Source of the DNA: a bacterium
GTDB taxonomy: Bacteria; Electryoneota; RPQS01; DYHQ01
DNA length: 64,000 bases
NCBI GenBank assembly: GCA_030622545.1
Contig: JAUXGA010000007.1
Coordinates: forward strand, 62,001 to 126,000
Direction: 5' to 3'
Within the stretch, counting starts at the first letter, position 1; every line of letters starts with the position of its first letter. Both the position numbers and the translations under genes were made by a program. The notes under the pieces were generated by a model, which saw nothing but the letters and a program-made list of their open reading frames with translations, had not been told where the DNA came from and did no database searches. This document shows positions 1 through 9,116 of the stretch, piece after piece.

Positions 1-1189
1 TCTTAAGGAAAAGCACCGGTTGCCCGACCGACGGTTCCCATTCCGCGTTCTCTTCTCCTAATCTCAAACCATAAGGCCCGTTCCATGAAAACCAATAAAC
101 ATTCTCATCCGACCATGGATCCTTGTAAAACGTCTCGCTGAAGTGGGAATAGGTTTGCCGATTCTCAATCCCATAAAACTCCAGATAGTCCGACGGGTCA
201 AAGACGCCATCAGCTTCACCCTCGACAAAAATGGGAATCTCTCGCCCGCGAACTTTCAGCTTGATGGTCCGCGGATCAATTTGATTCACCGGAACTTCCG
301 CTGACGCGAGCATTTCCTGTGTCACACGATAGACACCCTCTTCATCCACGATGATTTTGAAGCGCTCAGAGAATTCGTCCTGAACGCCCAAAATAGAACT
401 TTCGCGGTCTTCTATTTTATGTGTCGGAAGGGCGGCGGGAGACAGGGGGCCGAGAATGCCCGAGAGAAGCGTCTGCTCATTAGGTGCGTCAAAACGCCGG
501 TTTTGGGCTTCCGGTGTTCCTTCCCAGTCCGGCAGAAGCAAGCGAACTCGAATGTGGCGCGTCCATTTGAGGGTGTGATGAGGCGGATCTGTCTGAATCG
601 GATAAAAGCGCAGACTCATCAGCCGATGCCCACGGAAAACCCCACCTTCGAAGAGTTCGACCGTGCGCTGCGGCCAAAGGTGAGTCCCCGCCTCAATTTG
701 CAAACCGCCCTGACCATCCCCTTGACTTTCAGGGTCAGCATCGACATTAAAGAGGTTGTCGTAGCGAGGGTCAATGATTTGATCTTCCCCGGCAGGACGA
801 AACGATGGGAGAGGAAGGATTTCCTCTTCACGGCTTAGTATCTGAAGCTGGACATCGCCGGGTGGACAATCCACCGGCTGCGACAGAATCGGCACAATGG
901 GAAATCCGGGTTCCTGAAGAGGTGCGGCACCCGCGATACGGAATTCCAGCACTTCTCCCGTCTCGGAATCCTTATAAGTCTGATAAGGCGGACATTCAAA
1001 TTCAATGACGATTTCCCGAGAAGAATGCGAAATCAGCCGTATCTGGGCCTTTTGCAACTCGGCAGGTTGTATCTTTTTCTGGATAAGCACCGGATTACTT
1101 CGAGGCGCTGCCCATCCTACAACTGTTGCGAAAACCGCAAAAACAGAAATCAGAAAGATTTTACGCCAAACTGGAGTCATATTGGACAT
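1..1189 (-). CDS. C25 (gingipain/PorU-like) surface protein, N-terminal part, cut by window edge
   Basis: An open frame with no stop runs from an ATG at 1189 off the left edge (about 396 codons). It starts MSNMTPVWRKIFLISVFAVF, a signal peptide, followed by a pro-region. Its last visible part contains IKLKVRGREIPIFVEGEADG and FDPSDYLEFYG, which I associate with the domain preceding the catalytic domain in C25 cysteine peptidases and PorU-type sortases. The catalytic His and Cys would lie outside the window, so activity cannot be judged. An alternative start is the ATG at 1180; neither start has a strong ribosome binding site. The fragment could be a T9SS sortase or a secreted gingipain-like enzyme. 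It is transcribed divergently from pgi. I am confident it is coding, less so of the family. Confidence 0.72.
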   Translation of the reverse strand, partial: MSNMTPVWRKIFLISVFAVFATVVGWAAPRSNPVLIQKKIQPAELQKAQIRLISHSSREIVIEFECPPYQTYKDSETGEVLEFRIAGAAPLQEPGFPIVPILSQPVDCPPGDVQLQILSREEEILPLPSFRPAGEDQIIDPRYDNLFNVDADPESQGDGQGGLQIEAGTHLWPQRTVELFEGGVFRGHRLMSLRFYPIQTDPPHHTLKWTRHIRVRLLLPDWEGTPEAQNRRFDAPNEQTLLSGILGPLSPAALPTHKIEDRESSILGVQDEFSERFKIIVDEEGVYRVTQEMLASAEVPVNQIDPRTIKLKVRGREIPIFVEGEADGVFDPSDYLEFYGIENRQTYSHFSETFYKDPWSDENVYWFSWNGPYGLRLGEENAEWEPSVGQPVLFLK

Positions 1190-1483
1190 ATCTTCAATAT
1201 AAACAAAAAATCGCTAAAACGCTTCGCCCTTTTCAACCCAAGAATTTGCCTCGCCGCGAATCCGGCGAGATTCCAATGCAAAACTTGTGGTTTTCGGGGC
1301 AAAAAAACGCCTTAGCGAACGGTCAAGTGGTCGCTCCATACTGTAAGTTGTAGGAAAATAGGAAACTTTTTCCAATTTGTCAAGCGGAACGTTCGCGTCA
1401 AGCGCCTTTGCATTCGGGAAATTTCCTTGAAATCCCTCTAACAAGCTTCATCTAACTGCAAGCATTGCGCCATTTTTTTTGCC

Positions 1484-1512
1484 TTGCCTCATACCATAAA
1501 CTTTCTTATATT
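1484..1512 (+). promoter_or_regulatory. Candidate sigma-70 promoter for pgi, in a 353-base gene-free gap
   Basis: TTGCCT (1484-1489), a 17-base spacer and TATATT (1507-1512) lie 30 bases before the pgi start. The rest of the gap 1190-1542 shows no gene I can support; a short minus-strand frame at 1214-1444 has no recognisable protein. Confidence 0.5.
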
Positions 1513-1542
1513 AATTAAACTCTATCTGAAGAACCTGTCTAT

Positions 1543-2883
1543 ATGCACCTCAAGCTCGATATTTCGAATGCCCTCAGCCCCCCGGCGGCTCTTGACGGCA
1601 TCCCTCCGAGTACACTTACGGAATTGCAGCCAAAACTAACCGAGGCGATTGAGCGCCTCAAGCAGCAACGGCAACAAGGGAACGCTCCGTTTCTTGACCT
1701 GCCGGATGATAAGGAAACAATCGAGCTTTGTCGGAACGCCGCCACACGCTCAAAAAACTTCGAGAATTTCGTATTAGCAGGTATCGGCGGCTCTGCGCTC
1801 GGGCCATATGCTCTCTTTCGCGGACTGGCGCATCCCTTTCACAACCTGCTCGATGCGTCACGGCGTCAGGCTCCTCGCTTTTTCGTTCTGGACAATATCG
1901 ATCCCGATACGATTGACGCTCTGTTTGATTTAATAGATCCCGCGCGTACGCTCTTTAACATCATTTCGAAATCCGGCTCCACAGCTGAAACCGCGGCGGC
2001 TTCTCTCGTGATTATTGATGCGCTCAAAAAGAGCGTCGGGAAAAAGTGGAAAGAGCATATCGTCGTCACGACCGACCCTGAAAAGGGCGATTTGCGGCAA
2101 CTCGTTCGGGAAGAAAATCTTGAGGCTCTGCCGATTCCCCCCAGTGTCGGCGGGCGGTTTTCTCTTCTGACACCTGTAGGCTTGTTCCCGGCCTTTTGCT
2201 TGGGTTTGGATGTGGATAATCTGCTGTTGGGAGCTAAGGCGATGGCGGATGTCTGTTTAAAGGCTGGGCCTCGCGAGAATCCGGCGGTGCTCTTTGCGGC
2301 TTTACTGTACGCTTTCGACACGCAATGCTCGCGTCCCATCCAAGTGATGATGGCTTACGCCGACCGACTTCTTCCGTTGGCGGATTGGTGGCGGCAACTT
2401 TGGGCGGAATCTCTCGGCAAGCGTTTGAGCACAGACGGCAAGGAAATTTTCGTTGGCCCGACGCCGGTGAAAGCTTTAGGCGCAACCGACCAGCATTCGC
2501 AAGTGCAGCTCTACATCGAAGGTCCACAAGACAAGGTGTTCATTTTCTTGGAGGTGCAGGAATTCGAGCGCGACGTGCCGTTGCCTTCGGCTTTCGGTCA
2601 TCTATCCAGCCTCGAATACCTCGGCGGCAAAACGATGAACCGTTTGATGGCTGTGGAATGCAGCGCCACACGAGAAGCTCTAACGAAAGCGAAACGGCCA
2701 AACATGACGCTGAAATTCCCGAAAGTCACCGCCGCCGCTTTGGGAGAGGCGTTTATGCTTCTTGAAATCGCTACGATTTACGCCGGTGCGCTTTACAACG
2801 TAAATCCTCTCGACCAACCCGGCGTGGAACACGGCAAGATTCTAACCTACAAAGCCATGGGACGCAAAGGGTACGATGATTGA
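1543..2883 (+). CDS. pgi: Glucose-6-phosphate isomerase
   Basis: Cytoplasmic interconversion of glucose 6-phosphate and fructose 6-phosphate. The 446-residue protein carries the sugar-phosphate-isomerase hallmarks GIGGSALGPYAL (about residue 80), ISKSGSTAETAAAS (about 145) and, near the C-terminus, the signature NPLDQPGVEHGK with its conserved Gln, Glu and Lys. Its length matches the short bacterial form (about 440-460 residues) rather than the 550-residue enterobacterial form. With pfkA and glycogen phosphorylase elsewhere in the window it forms the upper part of glycolysis from stored glucan. Its last bases overlap the start of the next small gene. Confidence 0.95.
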   Translation: MHLKLDISNALSPPAALDGIPPSTLTELQPKLTEAIERLKQQRQQGNAPFLDLPDDKETIELCRNAATRSKNFENFVLAGIGGSALGPYALFRGLAHPFHNLLDASRRQAPRFFVLDNIDPDTIDALFDLIDPARTLFNIISKSGSTAETAAASLVIIDALKKSVGKKWKEHIVVTTDPEKGDLRQLVREENLEALPIPPSVGGRFSLLTPVGLFPAFCLGLDVDNLLLGAKAMADVCLKAGPRENPAVLFAALLYAFDTQCSRPIQVMMAYADRLLPLADWWRQLWAESLGKRLSTDGKEIFVGPTPVKALGATDQHSQVQLYIEGPQDKVFIFLEVQEFERDVPLPSAFGHLSSLEYLGGKTMNRLMAVECSATREALTKAKRPNMTLKFPKVTAAALGEAFMLLEIATIYAGALYNVNPLDQPGVEHGKILTYKAMGRKGYDD

Positions 2884-3064
2884 AAAGGTTGTGCGAAAGG
2901 CGAATTTGCAGGATTTTTCTGAAATCAAGGAAAATCTTGCTTACTGGATGTCCAAGAGTCCCGCGGAACGTGTCGCGGCGGTCGAGACTATAAGAAGAAT
3001 GCATCATGGAAATTTACCAAGACTTCAAAGATGTATTCGCGTTATTCAACGCTCACAAAGTTGA
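2876..3064 (+). CDS. Small conserved protein, usual partner of a nucleotidyltransferase
   Basis: This 62-residue protein begins MIEKVVRKANLQDFSEIKEN and continues with AYWMSKSPAERVAAVETIRR and an RLQRCIRVIQR tail. I recognise this as a small family common in FCB-group and related genomes, usually encoded just before a nucleotidyltransferase of the AbiEii/DUF6036 kind. Its function is not established; a toxin-antitoxin-like role is only a guess from the pairing. The start overlaps the pgi stop by 8 bases. Its last 59 bases are also read in another frame as the beginning of the nucleotidyltransferase remnant (3006-3068). Confidence 0.6.
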   Translation: MIEKVVRKANLQDFSEIKENLAYWMSKSPAERVAAVETIRRMHHGNLPRLQRCIRVIQRSQS

Positions 3065-3068
3065 CTAA
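3006..3068 (+). pseudogene. N-terminal remnant of a nucleotidyltransferase (AbiEii-like) gene
   Basis: An ATG at 3006 opens a 20-codon frame reading MEIYQDFKDVFALFNAHKVD, then TAA. This resembles the first residues of nucleotidyltransferases that normally continue with a YxIVGGYAxxxHG motif. The rest of that gene is absent, so this looks like a 3'-truncated remnant. Almost all of it overlaps the end of the preceding small gene in another frame. Confidence 0.5.
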
Positions 3069-3170
3069 CAAACACAAGGTGAGCTTTCAGCGTACCGGAA
3101 CGATCTTTTCATAAAACTGCCAAATAATATAGATAGAAAATCGAACACTTTAGGATATAAAGCGACTATC

Positions 3171-4430
3171 ATGAAAACGTTCATCACTTTTCTCCTTGTC
3201 TCTGTGTTGACAGGAGCCTGCATCGGCGCGGAGCTCTTTCCCGAACCTGAATTGGGAGTGAGGCCGGAAGCTTACAGCGCGCGGGCATTAGGTCTGGGGC
3301 GCACCGTGCTGACCGGCGAATCCGGAACTCCAGCTTTGTTGGGTAATCCGGCTCTTTTAGCCGCTCCGGGGCCTCGCGTCCGTTTTGATGCCGCGGCGGA
3401 TATGACTCGCATCAAAGAAACCCGCGCTTACCCCATCCACGACGCTTTCGACGGCGTTCTGGCGTACAACAACTACGTCCTGAATGACCATATCTATTCG
3501 AAACTGGACGGAGGCGTCACCTACATCGTTCCGCAAACCACCGTGTCGCGACTGGCGGTGGGAATCGGCACTTATTCGGTTTACCGTTTCGACTACAGCT
3601 ATCACGAAGAAGTGCGCAACCGTAATGCCGTGGGAGGCATCCTCGACCTGCCACTGGCGAACAACCGGCTGGACATTTCCGGGGATTTGCGGAGTATAAC
3701 GTTTGGGGCCGCCGCAGAGGGAAATATCCCGCTGCGCGTGGGATTCAGCGTCAGTCTCTTTGCCGGAGACTGGACGTATGAAGAAGGCACTTTCTGGGTT
3801 CCGGAAGATTCCGCTAATCAGATCACGAGGATTGAATATTCTCCGGACGGCATCCCCGCGGAAGTAATTTTCGGCGCTGCGTATGAATGCTCGGAACGCA
3901 TTTCTGTGGGTGCGCGCGCGCTGTTCCCAACGGGCGATTATAAATTCAAATATGATGCCTTCATGCAAGACGGCGACAGCGTGCATACCACCAACGGCTC
4001 GGTCATTGTCACCTATCCCTCTCGATATAGTCTGGGTGTTCAATACCGACCCCAAAATGTTTTTTCACCGCGCATTGCGCTCGAAGCGGAAATCATCAAC
4101 TTCTCCCAGAGCCGGAGCGACTGGAGCAACGTATTCGACATCCGCGCCGGTGTAGAGCAGCAGGTAGTGCGGGGAGTCCCGGTGCGCGCCGGAGTGTATT
4201 TTTCCGACGCTCCCGACGATGAAGAACGCACTATGTCTATTTTCACGGCCGGTATCGGCTTCAAGCACAAGCAAATCACCGCCGACTTTGGCATGGAATT
4301 CGGCAAGGTGAATTACACGCATCCCGACCTCTTTCCGAACACACGCTTCGGTGGAGAGCGCACGAATGTGGATCGCGTCGAGACAGGCCTCTGGCGCGGG
4401 ATGATCTCGCTGTACTACAATTGGCGATGA
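3171..4430 (+). CDS. Outer-membrane beta-barrel protein, FadL/OmpP1-like
   Basis: The 419-residue protein has a clear signal peptide (MKTFITFLLVSVLTGACIGA) followed by ARALGLGRTVLTGESGTPAL and LLGNPALLA, the 'small-residue and NPA' opening typical of FadL/OmpP1-like and PorV-like barrels in FCB bacteria. The remainder is alternating short aromatic/polar strands and it ends in LYYNWR, as expected for a terminal barrel strand. The substrate is unknown. The next gene, a secreted 5'-nucleotidase, starts 18 bases downstream, so the two are probably co-transcribed; a role in bringing nucleotides or their products to that enzyme is possible but only inferred. Confidence 0.65.
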   Translation: MKTFITFLLVSVLTGACIGAELFPEPELGVRPEAYSARALGLGRTVLTGESGTPALLGNPALLAAPGPRVRFDAAADMTRIKETRAYPIHDAFDGVLAYNNYVLNDHIYSKLDGGVTYIVPQTTVSRLAVGIGTYSVYRFDYSYHEEVRNRNAVGGILDLPLANNRLDISGDLRSITFGAAAEGNIPLRVGFSVSLFAGDWTYEEGTFWVPEDSANQITRIEYSPDGIPAEVIFGAAYECSERISVGARALFPTGDYKFKYDAFMQDGDSVHTTNGSVIVTYPSRYSLGVQYRPQNVFSPRIALEAEIINFSQSRSDWSNVFDIRAGVEQQVVRGVPVRAGVYFSDAPDDEERTMSIFTAGIGFKHKQITADFGMEFGKVNYTHPDLFPNTRFGGERTNVDRVETGLWRGMISLYYNWR

Positions 4431-4448
4431 TATCAGAATGGTGATACC

Positions 4449-6068
4449 ATGATTATTTTCATTTTTTTGGCCGCTTTCCTTGGGAGTCTTTTCACTGCGG
4501 ATTTATCTGCAGCCGCCGAGCCGCATCGTCTTCTGGTTCTCCATACCAACGATATTCACGGCGGGATTGACGCGGGGAAAGCCACGTTCATGAACCCCGA
4601 ATTTCCGCCGTCTTTGGGTGGAGCGGCATCCGCAGCTTGCATCATCCGTAAGATGCGAAAGCACGCTAAAGAAGAAGGCATAGGCTGCCTCTTGATAGAT
4701 TCAGGAGATATTTGGCAGGGCACTATGGTCGGAACGAAAACGGCAGGACGGGCGGTCACGGATTATATGAATGCCATTGAATATGATGCCGTTATTCTTG
4801 GCAACCATGAGTTCGACCTCGGCCGCAAAATGCTCGAAGATAGCTGCCTGTCGCGGGCGACGTTCCCCATTCTTTCGTGCAACATTCTTGATACGACGGA
4901 AACAGGGGTACAGCTATATGCAGAGCCTTACATCATCCGGGAGATTCAGGGCATAAAGATAGCTATTGTTGGATTAACGACGACCGAAACACAACGCTTC
5001 AGTTTCGCCGAGAATATCCACGACCTTTACTTTGCCCCCGAAATTCCCTATGCGCAAGCTTATATCGACACCGTGCGAGCTCTGGGAGCGGATATTGTCT
5101 TTCTCGCCTGTCATGTTGGGCTGCCCTATGACCGCGTGGAAGCTTATGAAAAACTGGAAGAACGGGAAGCAAAGGGATGGACGTCCGATTATGCGTACAA
5201 TGCTCTTGATATCGCCCGCCGGGTTCCCGACGCTGACGCTCTCTTTTGTGGTCATATCCATGTCGGTTATCAGGAACCCTGGGTGGATCCTGTAACACAT
5301 ATTCCTTGTTTTCAGGGGTATGCCAAGGGAACCTGCGTCGCGGCGATTGAATTCGAGATTGATCCGGAAACCAAGACGATTATCCGCTGGAAACCGTACG
5401 CTGATCGAGGCGTGCTTCTGACGACCTTTGCCGATGAATTCCCTCGAGAGCAGGATATTGCGGAACCCATCGATGCAGACGTTGCCCGCGTCGAAAAGGG
5501 ATTCGATGAATCCGTCGGCGAAACGCTTGTGAATCTCCCTCGCATCGGCGAAGGAGAAACCCTGATGGGCAATCTCGTGTGCGACGCCATGAGATGGAAA
5601 CTGAAGGGAGATATCGCCTTCACGAATCGAGGCGGTGTGCGCGCGGACCTTACCATGGGCAAGATTACCCCTCGGGAGGTGTTCACGGTACTGCCTTTCC
5701 AGAATGAGCTCGTCGAGATACATCTCACGGGCGCGTTCATCCGGGAACTTTTTGAGGACAAGCTCTCGTTTGGAGGCAGCGGAATGTTCGTGTCTGGAAT
5801 GCAGGTGGAAGTGGACCGCAGCAGGCCGCCCGGCGACCGTATCACGGTCTTCAAAATCGGAGGCAAGGAGCCCGAGCCCCGTCGGCTCTACCGCATTATC
5901 ACGACAGACTACCTTCTCGAAGGCAATTCGGGAATGGCGAAGCTCTATGAACACTATGATGAAGCAACACCGTCCGGTGTTCTCATGCGCGACGCTATGG
6001 TCGAATACATCCGCGAACATTCTCCCCTGAATCCCCGGCTCGATGGTCGCTGGAAATTTATCCAATAA
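4449..6068 (+). CDS. Secreted 5'-nucleotidase / metallophosphoesterase (UshA family)
   Basis: Periplasmic or surface enzyme expected to dephosphorylate nucleotides (or related sugar phosphates). After an N-terminal export signal (residues 1-24) the metallophosphoesterase domain shows all the metal-site motifs: HTNDIHGG, IDSGDIWQG, LGNHEFDLG, CHVG and FCGHIHVG. The 5'-nucleotidase C-terminal domain follows, with GETLMGNLVCDAMR, FTNRGGVRADL and VFTVLPFQNELV. The 539-residue length is normal for the family. Combined with the nucleoside transporter and salvage genes at 14.4-18.7 kb it would complete a route from external nucleotides to imported nucleosides. Confidence 0.9.
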   Translation: MIIFIFLAAFLGSLFTADLSAAAEPHRLLVLHTNDIHGGIDAGKATFMNPEFPPSLGGAASAACIIRKMRKHAKEEGIGCLLIDSGDIWQGTMVGTKTAGRAVTDYMNAIEYDAVILGNHEFDLGRKMLEDSCLSRATFPILSCNILDTTETGVQLYAEPYIIREIQGIKIAIVGLTTTETQRFSFAENIHDLYFAPEIPYAQAYIDTVRALGADIVFLACHVGLPYDRVEAYEKLEEREAKGWTSDYAYNALDIARRVPDADALFCGHIHVGYQEPWVDPVTHIPCFQGYAKGTCVAAIEFEIDPETKTIIRWKPYADRGVLLTTFADEFPREQDIAEPIDADVARVEKGFDESVGETLVNLPRIGEGETLMGNLVCDAMRWKLKGDIAFTNRGGVRADLTMGKITPREVFTVLPFQNELVEIHLTGAFIRELFEDKLSFGGSGMFVSGMQVEVDRSRPPGDRITVFKIGGKEPEPRRLYRIITTDYLLEGNSGMAKLYEHYDEATPSGVLMRDAMVEYIREHSPLNPRLDGRWKFIQ

Positions 6069-6098
6069 AAAAGGGCTTTTGCTGAAAGCCCGTTTCTA
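6069..6098. terminator. Bidirectional rho-independent terminator
   Basis: GGGCTTT (6073-6079) pairs with AAAGCCC (6085-6091), with an A-run on the left and a T-rich run on the right. It sits between the convergent 5'-nucleotidase gene and the lipoprotein gene at 6129 and can serve both. Confidence 0.75.
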
Positions 6099-6128
6099 TT
6101 CTCTACCCGTTCCTTGACACATCTTTTT

Positions 6129-7526
6129 TCATGGCCGGATTTCAAGAAATGTGTAGCCGTCCGTGAGAATGTCAATCGTTCCGGTCTCATCTGTACGGAG
6201 GATTCGCACGCCGCGCGCTTCCAAGAGGTCGATGGTTTGATAATGAGGATGGCCGTAGGGGTTGCCGGCACCGCAAGGGATAACAGCAAAAAGAGGCGCT
6301 ACAGTGTCCAGCCATTCGGCGTTTGTGCCGTCGTGGGATCCTTGATGATTCACTTTTAGCACCTCGCTTTGCAGAAGGTTGCCGAAGCGCGATATCATTC
6401 TCGAATTTACCGGCGTCTCGGCGTCGCCGGTCAGTATAAAATCCATCTGACCGACCGTGAATTTCAAGACGATAGAGCGGTTGTTCTCATTGTTCTGGGT
6501 GATTCCCTCCGGGTAATCCACATTCAGAACGGTCACGACAACAGCGGTATCTCCGATATCCCATTCCTCGCCGACGATAAGGCCGCCGGGAGATGGAGGC
6601 GAATGATACTCGCCATAGGAAATATTTGAACTCTGGACATCGTAGAGCCCGCCGTAATGGTCGGCATGGTGATGAGTCTCAACAAGATGATCCAGCCAGA
6701 CAATCCCGCGACCTATTAAATAATTAACCGCCAGCGGAACGCCGTCCCCGTCCCAAGGGCCATCGCCGAAGGACGGTTCATGGGTTCCATAACCGCCGTC
6801 GATTAAAATCCGCTTACCGGCGGGCGTTTCAATCAGGTGACTGTCGCCCTGTCTGACATCAATCGTGGTCATGCGAAAGAGCGGTGCGGAACTGACCTCG
6901 AACGTTTGAAAACTATCAAGCGGACTTTCAAAAACAATCTCGCCTTCGGGTGAAACGGTGACATAGCGATACCAGTACGTGTGATACGAAGAGACGGCTT
7001 TCAGGGGCACAGACAACGTCGTTCCTGTTTCACTTAAAGCCGTAACTTCCCGCGCTAAGAAATTCGCGGATTCGCCGTAATAGACTTTACCCGATGCGGG
7101 AGACGAATTTGTCCAGATAATCGTCATCGTGCCGTCGTCTTCGCTTTGCTCTTTGGTTTCCATGTTTGCAACGCTGAAACGAACGCTCTGGCGTGCTTCC
7201 AATCCCTCGGTGTCGGTGACTTTGATTTCGAGAACTTCGTCACCTTCGAAACCTGTGGGAAAGCTCACATTAAGCACGGAACTGTTGAGCGCTGTCACGA
7301 AATGCTGAGCTCCTGAAACCGCCCACGTCAGCAGAGAGTCGGGCGTTTCATCTTGAACATACCCGTCAAGAGTTAGAGCGGGAAACGCGCCGTCGGCGCT
7401 GCGGGCGACCTGTGCGGGAATCCGAAAAAGTCGCGGCGCTTCATTTTCACTCTCCGTTACCTGTTGAGCGCAGCCTGCGACGAGAAACGCGAAGAATATC
7501 AGCAATAATTTCCGATTCAATACCAT
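6129..7526 (-). CDS. Lipoprotein with Ig/Fn3-like domains and a ComEC-type metallo-beta-lactamase-fold hydrolase
   Basis: The 465-residue protein has a lipoprotein signal (LLLIFFAFLVAGC, lipobox Cys at about 19), so it should be anchored in a membrane outside the cytoplasm. Residues about 30-200 look like immunoglobulin/fibronectin-type modules. From about 210 the hydrolase domain contains MTTIDVRQGDSHLIETPAGK, LVETHHHADHYGGL (the HxHxDH metal motif), FILTGDAE, LKVNHQGSHDGTN and VIPCGAGNPYGHP, the order seen in the soluble domain of ComEC and stand-alone ComEC-like hydrolases. The substrate is unknown; DNA or a phosphodiester is possible by analogy with ComEC, but no channel domain is present. 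It is divergent from the lamin-tail gene at 7560. Confidence 0.8.
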   Translation of the reverse strand: MVLNRKLLLIFFAFLVAGCAQQVTESENEAPRLFRIPAQVARSADGAFPALTLDGYVQDETPDSLLTWAVSGAQHFVTALNSSVLNVSFPTGFEGDEVLEIKVTDTEGLEARQSVRFSVANMETKEQSEDDGTMTIIWTNSSPASGKVYYGESANFLAREVTALSETGTTLSVPLKAVSSYHTYWYRYVTVSPEGEIVFESPLDSFQTFEVSSAPLFRMTTIDVRQGDSHLIETPAGKRILIDGGYGTHEPSFGDGPWDGDGVPLAVNYLIGRGIVWLDHLVETHHHADHYGGLYDVQSSNISYGEYHSPPSPGGLIVGEEWDIGDTAVVVTVLNVDYPEGITQNNENNRSIVLKFTVGQMDFILTGDAETPVNSRMISRFGNLLQSEVLKVNHQGSHDGTNAEWLDTVAPLFAVIPCGAGNPYGHPHYQTIDLLEARGVRILRTDETGTIDILTDGYTFLEIRP

Positions 7527-7559
7527 AACAACTTTTCACCCTCATGTAAGGAGGTTCCC

Positions 7560-9086
7560 ATGCGAACACTTTGGCTTACTTGCCTAACGGCTCTATTTTT
7601 GATCGTGAGTATTTCATCAGCGCAGGTCATGATCAACGAAATTCTTTATGACACGGATGGCTCTGATGATACGAGCATCATGTTCACCGAAATCTACGGC
7701 CCTGCTGGAACAGACCTTGATGGCTACACGCTCCATGGTCTTAACGGGAATCAGAGCGGCGCCGAATATCTGTCTGTGCCTCTCTCGGGTACGATTCCGG
7801 CGGATGGCTATTTTGTCGTCGGCGGCAGCGCTGTCAATAACGTGGATCAGGTTTCACCTCACGACTGGCAGAACTCCGGATATCAGGGCGTAGGTTGCGA
7901 TTGTATCCATCTCCGTTATCAGGGTGGCAACGTCGATAAAGTACGCTACGGAGACTGCGAAGCCGGGCACGAATGCGAAGGCGAAGGGGACGGGTATGCG
8001 CCGGATCCCTATCCCACGGGCGGTATCAATTATTCCATCGGCCGGATTCCTGACCATCAGGACACTGATGACAACGGAGCCGACTGGGGAATTCCCGACG
8101 CTCTGACTCCCGGTGAACCCAACGCAGGCGGTCCCTGCGAGATGTATACCTACACTATCAGTGAGATACAGGAAGACAACGCCGACGGAACCCCGGTGCA
8201 CTTGGGCGAATTCGTTCACACCGAAGGAATCGCCACGGTCGCAAACTACGTTTATGATCCTGCTACGACGAACTTCTACATCCAGGATGACGACGCGGGT
8301 GTCAACATTTTTGGCAGCGTCGGAACGGCTAACGTCATGCCCGGCGATTGTGTCGTCATCGAAGGCTGGGTTGGCTTCTATAATGGTCTGACCGAAATCA
8401 CGTCTTCGGGCGGCGGCAACTGCACCTGGGACCTCGAGGTCGTTGACCATACGGCTGTACCCGAGCCCATGATTCTTCCCTGCAACACGATTGAAACACT
8501 GGGAGAAGAATTCGAGGGAATGCTTGTCACCATTCAGGGGGTCTCTATCACAGGCGGTGACGCATGGCCGCCGGCAGATCAAAACGCTAATATAACCATC
8601 AGCGACCAGAGCGGAAGCTGCACCATGCGTATTGATAAAGATACCGATATTGGCGGACAAGCTCAACCGGAAGATCCTTTTGACGTTACCGGTATCGTAT
8701 CACAATACGACGCATCATCGCCGCACACCGCAGGCTATCAGCTTCTGCCGCGTGCCTACACCGATTTTATTCATGTCGCAGTGGATGATTTCGCGGCTGA
8801 TGTACCGGAAAGTTTCGAACTCCTCGGCTGCTTCCCGAATCCTTTCAACGCCTCGACTCGTATTAGCTTTAACGTCCCGAACCACACGGATGTTTCATTG
8901 CGCTTCTACGACCTTCTGGGACGGGAAGTTATGCAGGCTTCCGTTTCCGTTCAAGCGCCGGGTCAGTACAGCTACGTCTGGAACGGAACCAACGCTGCGG
9001 GCGAATCGGTCAGTACCGGCCTTTATTTCGTTCGCCTTCAAGCCGGAGCGGCGGCGGTCACAGGTAAAGTACTCTACCTGAAATAG
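7560..9086 (+). CDS. Secreted lamin-tail-domain protein with T9SS/FlgD-Ig C-terminal tail (copy 1)
   Basis: The 508-residue protein has a signal peptide (residues 1-21), a lamin-tail-like domain starting VMINEILYDTDGSDD, then a Cys-rich segment (GCDCIHLRY, GDCEAGHECEGEGDG). An OB-like bead follows, of the kind found next to lamin-tail domains (FYIQDDDAGVNIFG, MPGDCVVIEGWVG). The C-terminal 90 residues have CFPNPFNASTRISF, LLGREVM and TGLYFVRL, ending VLYLK, a FlgD-Ig/T9SS-type sorting tail. AGGAGG lies just before the ATG. It is probably an exported surface protein of unknown role. The gene at 9117 is a tandem paralogue with the same domain order. Confidence 0.78.
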   Translation: MRTLWLTCLTALFLIVSISSAQVMINEILYDTDGSDDTSIMFTEIYGPAGTDLDGYTLHGLNGNQSGAEYLSVPLSGTIPADGYFVVGGSAVNNVDQVSPHDWQNSGYQGVGCDCIHLRYQGGNVDKVRYGDCEAGHECEGEGDGYAPDPYPTGGINYSIGRIPDHQDTDDNGADWGIPDALTPGEPNAGGPCEMYTYTISEIQEDNADGTPVHLGEFVHTEGIATVANYVYDPATTNFYIQDDDAGVNIFGSVGTANVMPGDCVVIEGWVGFYNGLTEITSSGGGNCTWDLEVVDHTAVPEPMILPCNTIETLGEEFEGMLVTIQGVSITGGDAWPPADQNANITISDQSGSCTMRIDKDTDIGGQAQPEDPFDVTGIVSQYDASSPHTAGYQLLPRAYTDFIHVAVDDFAADVPESFELLGCFPNPFNASTRISFNVPNHTDVSLRFYDLLGREVMQASVSVQAPGQYSYVWNGTNAAGESVSTGLYFVRLQAGAAAVTGKVLYLK

Positions 9087-9116
9087 CGCGAAGAACATTA
9101 ACGGCACACCGGGAAA

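Noticed and set aside
1214-1444. 76-codon minus-strand frame in the pgi upstream gap
   Set aside because: No ribosome binding site, no recognised family.
4974-6065. Long minus-strand frame (363 codons) opposite the 5'-nucleotidase
   Set aside because: Shadow of a gene whose motifs are complete on the plus strand; the antisense frame has no recognisable domain or start signals.
7854-8666. Minus-strand 270-codon frame opposite the first lamin-tail gene
   Set aside because: Composition mirrors the sense gene and no family is recognised; the sense gene has a signal peptide and a sorting tail.
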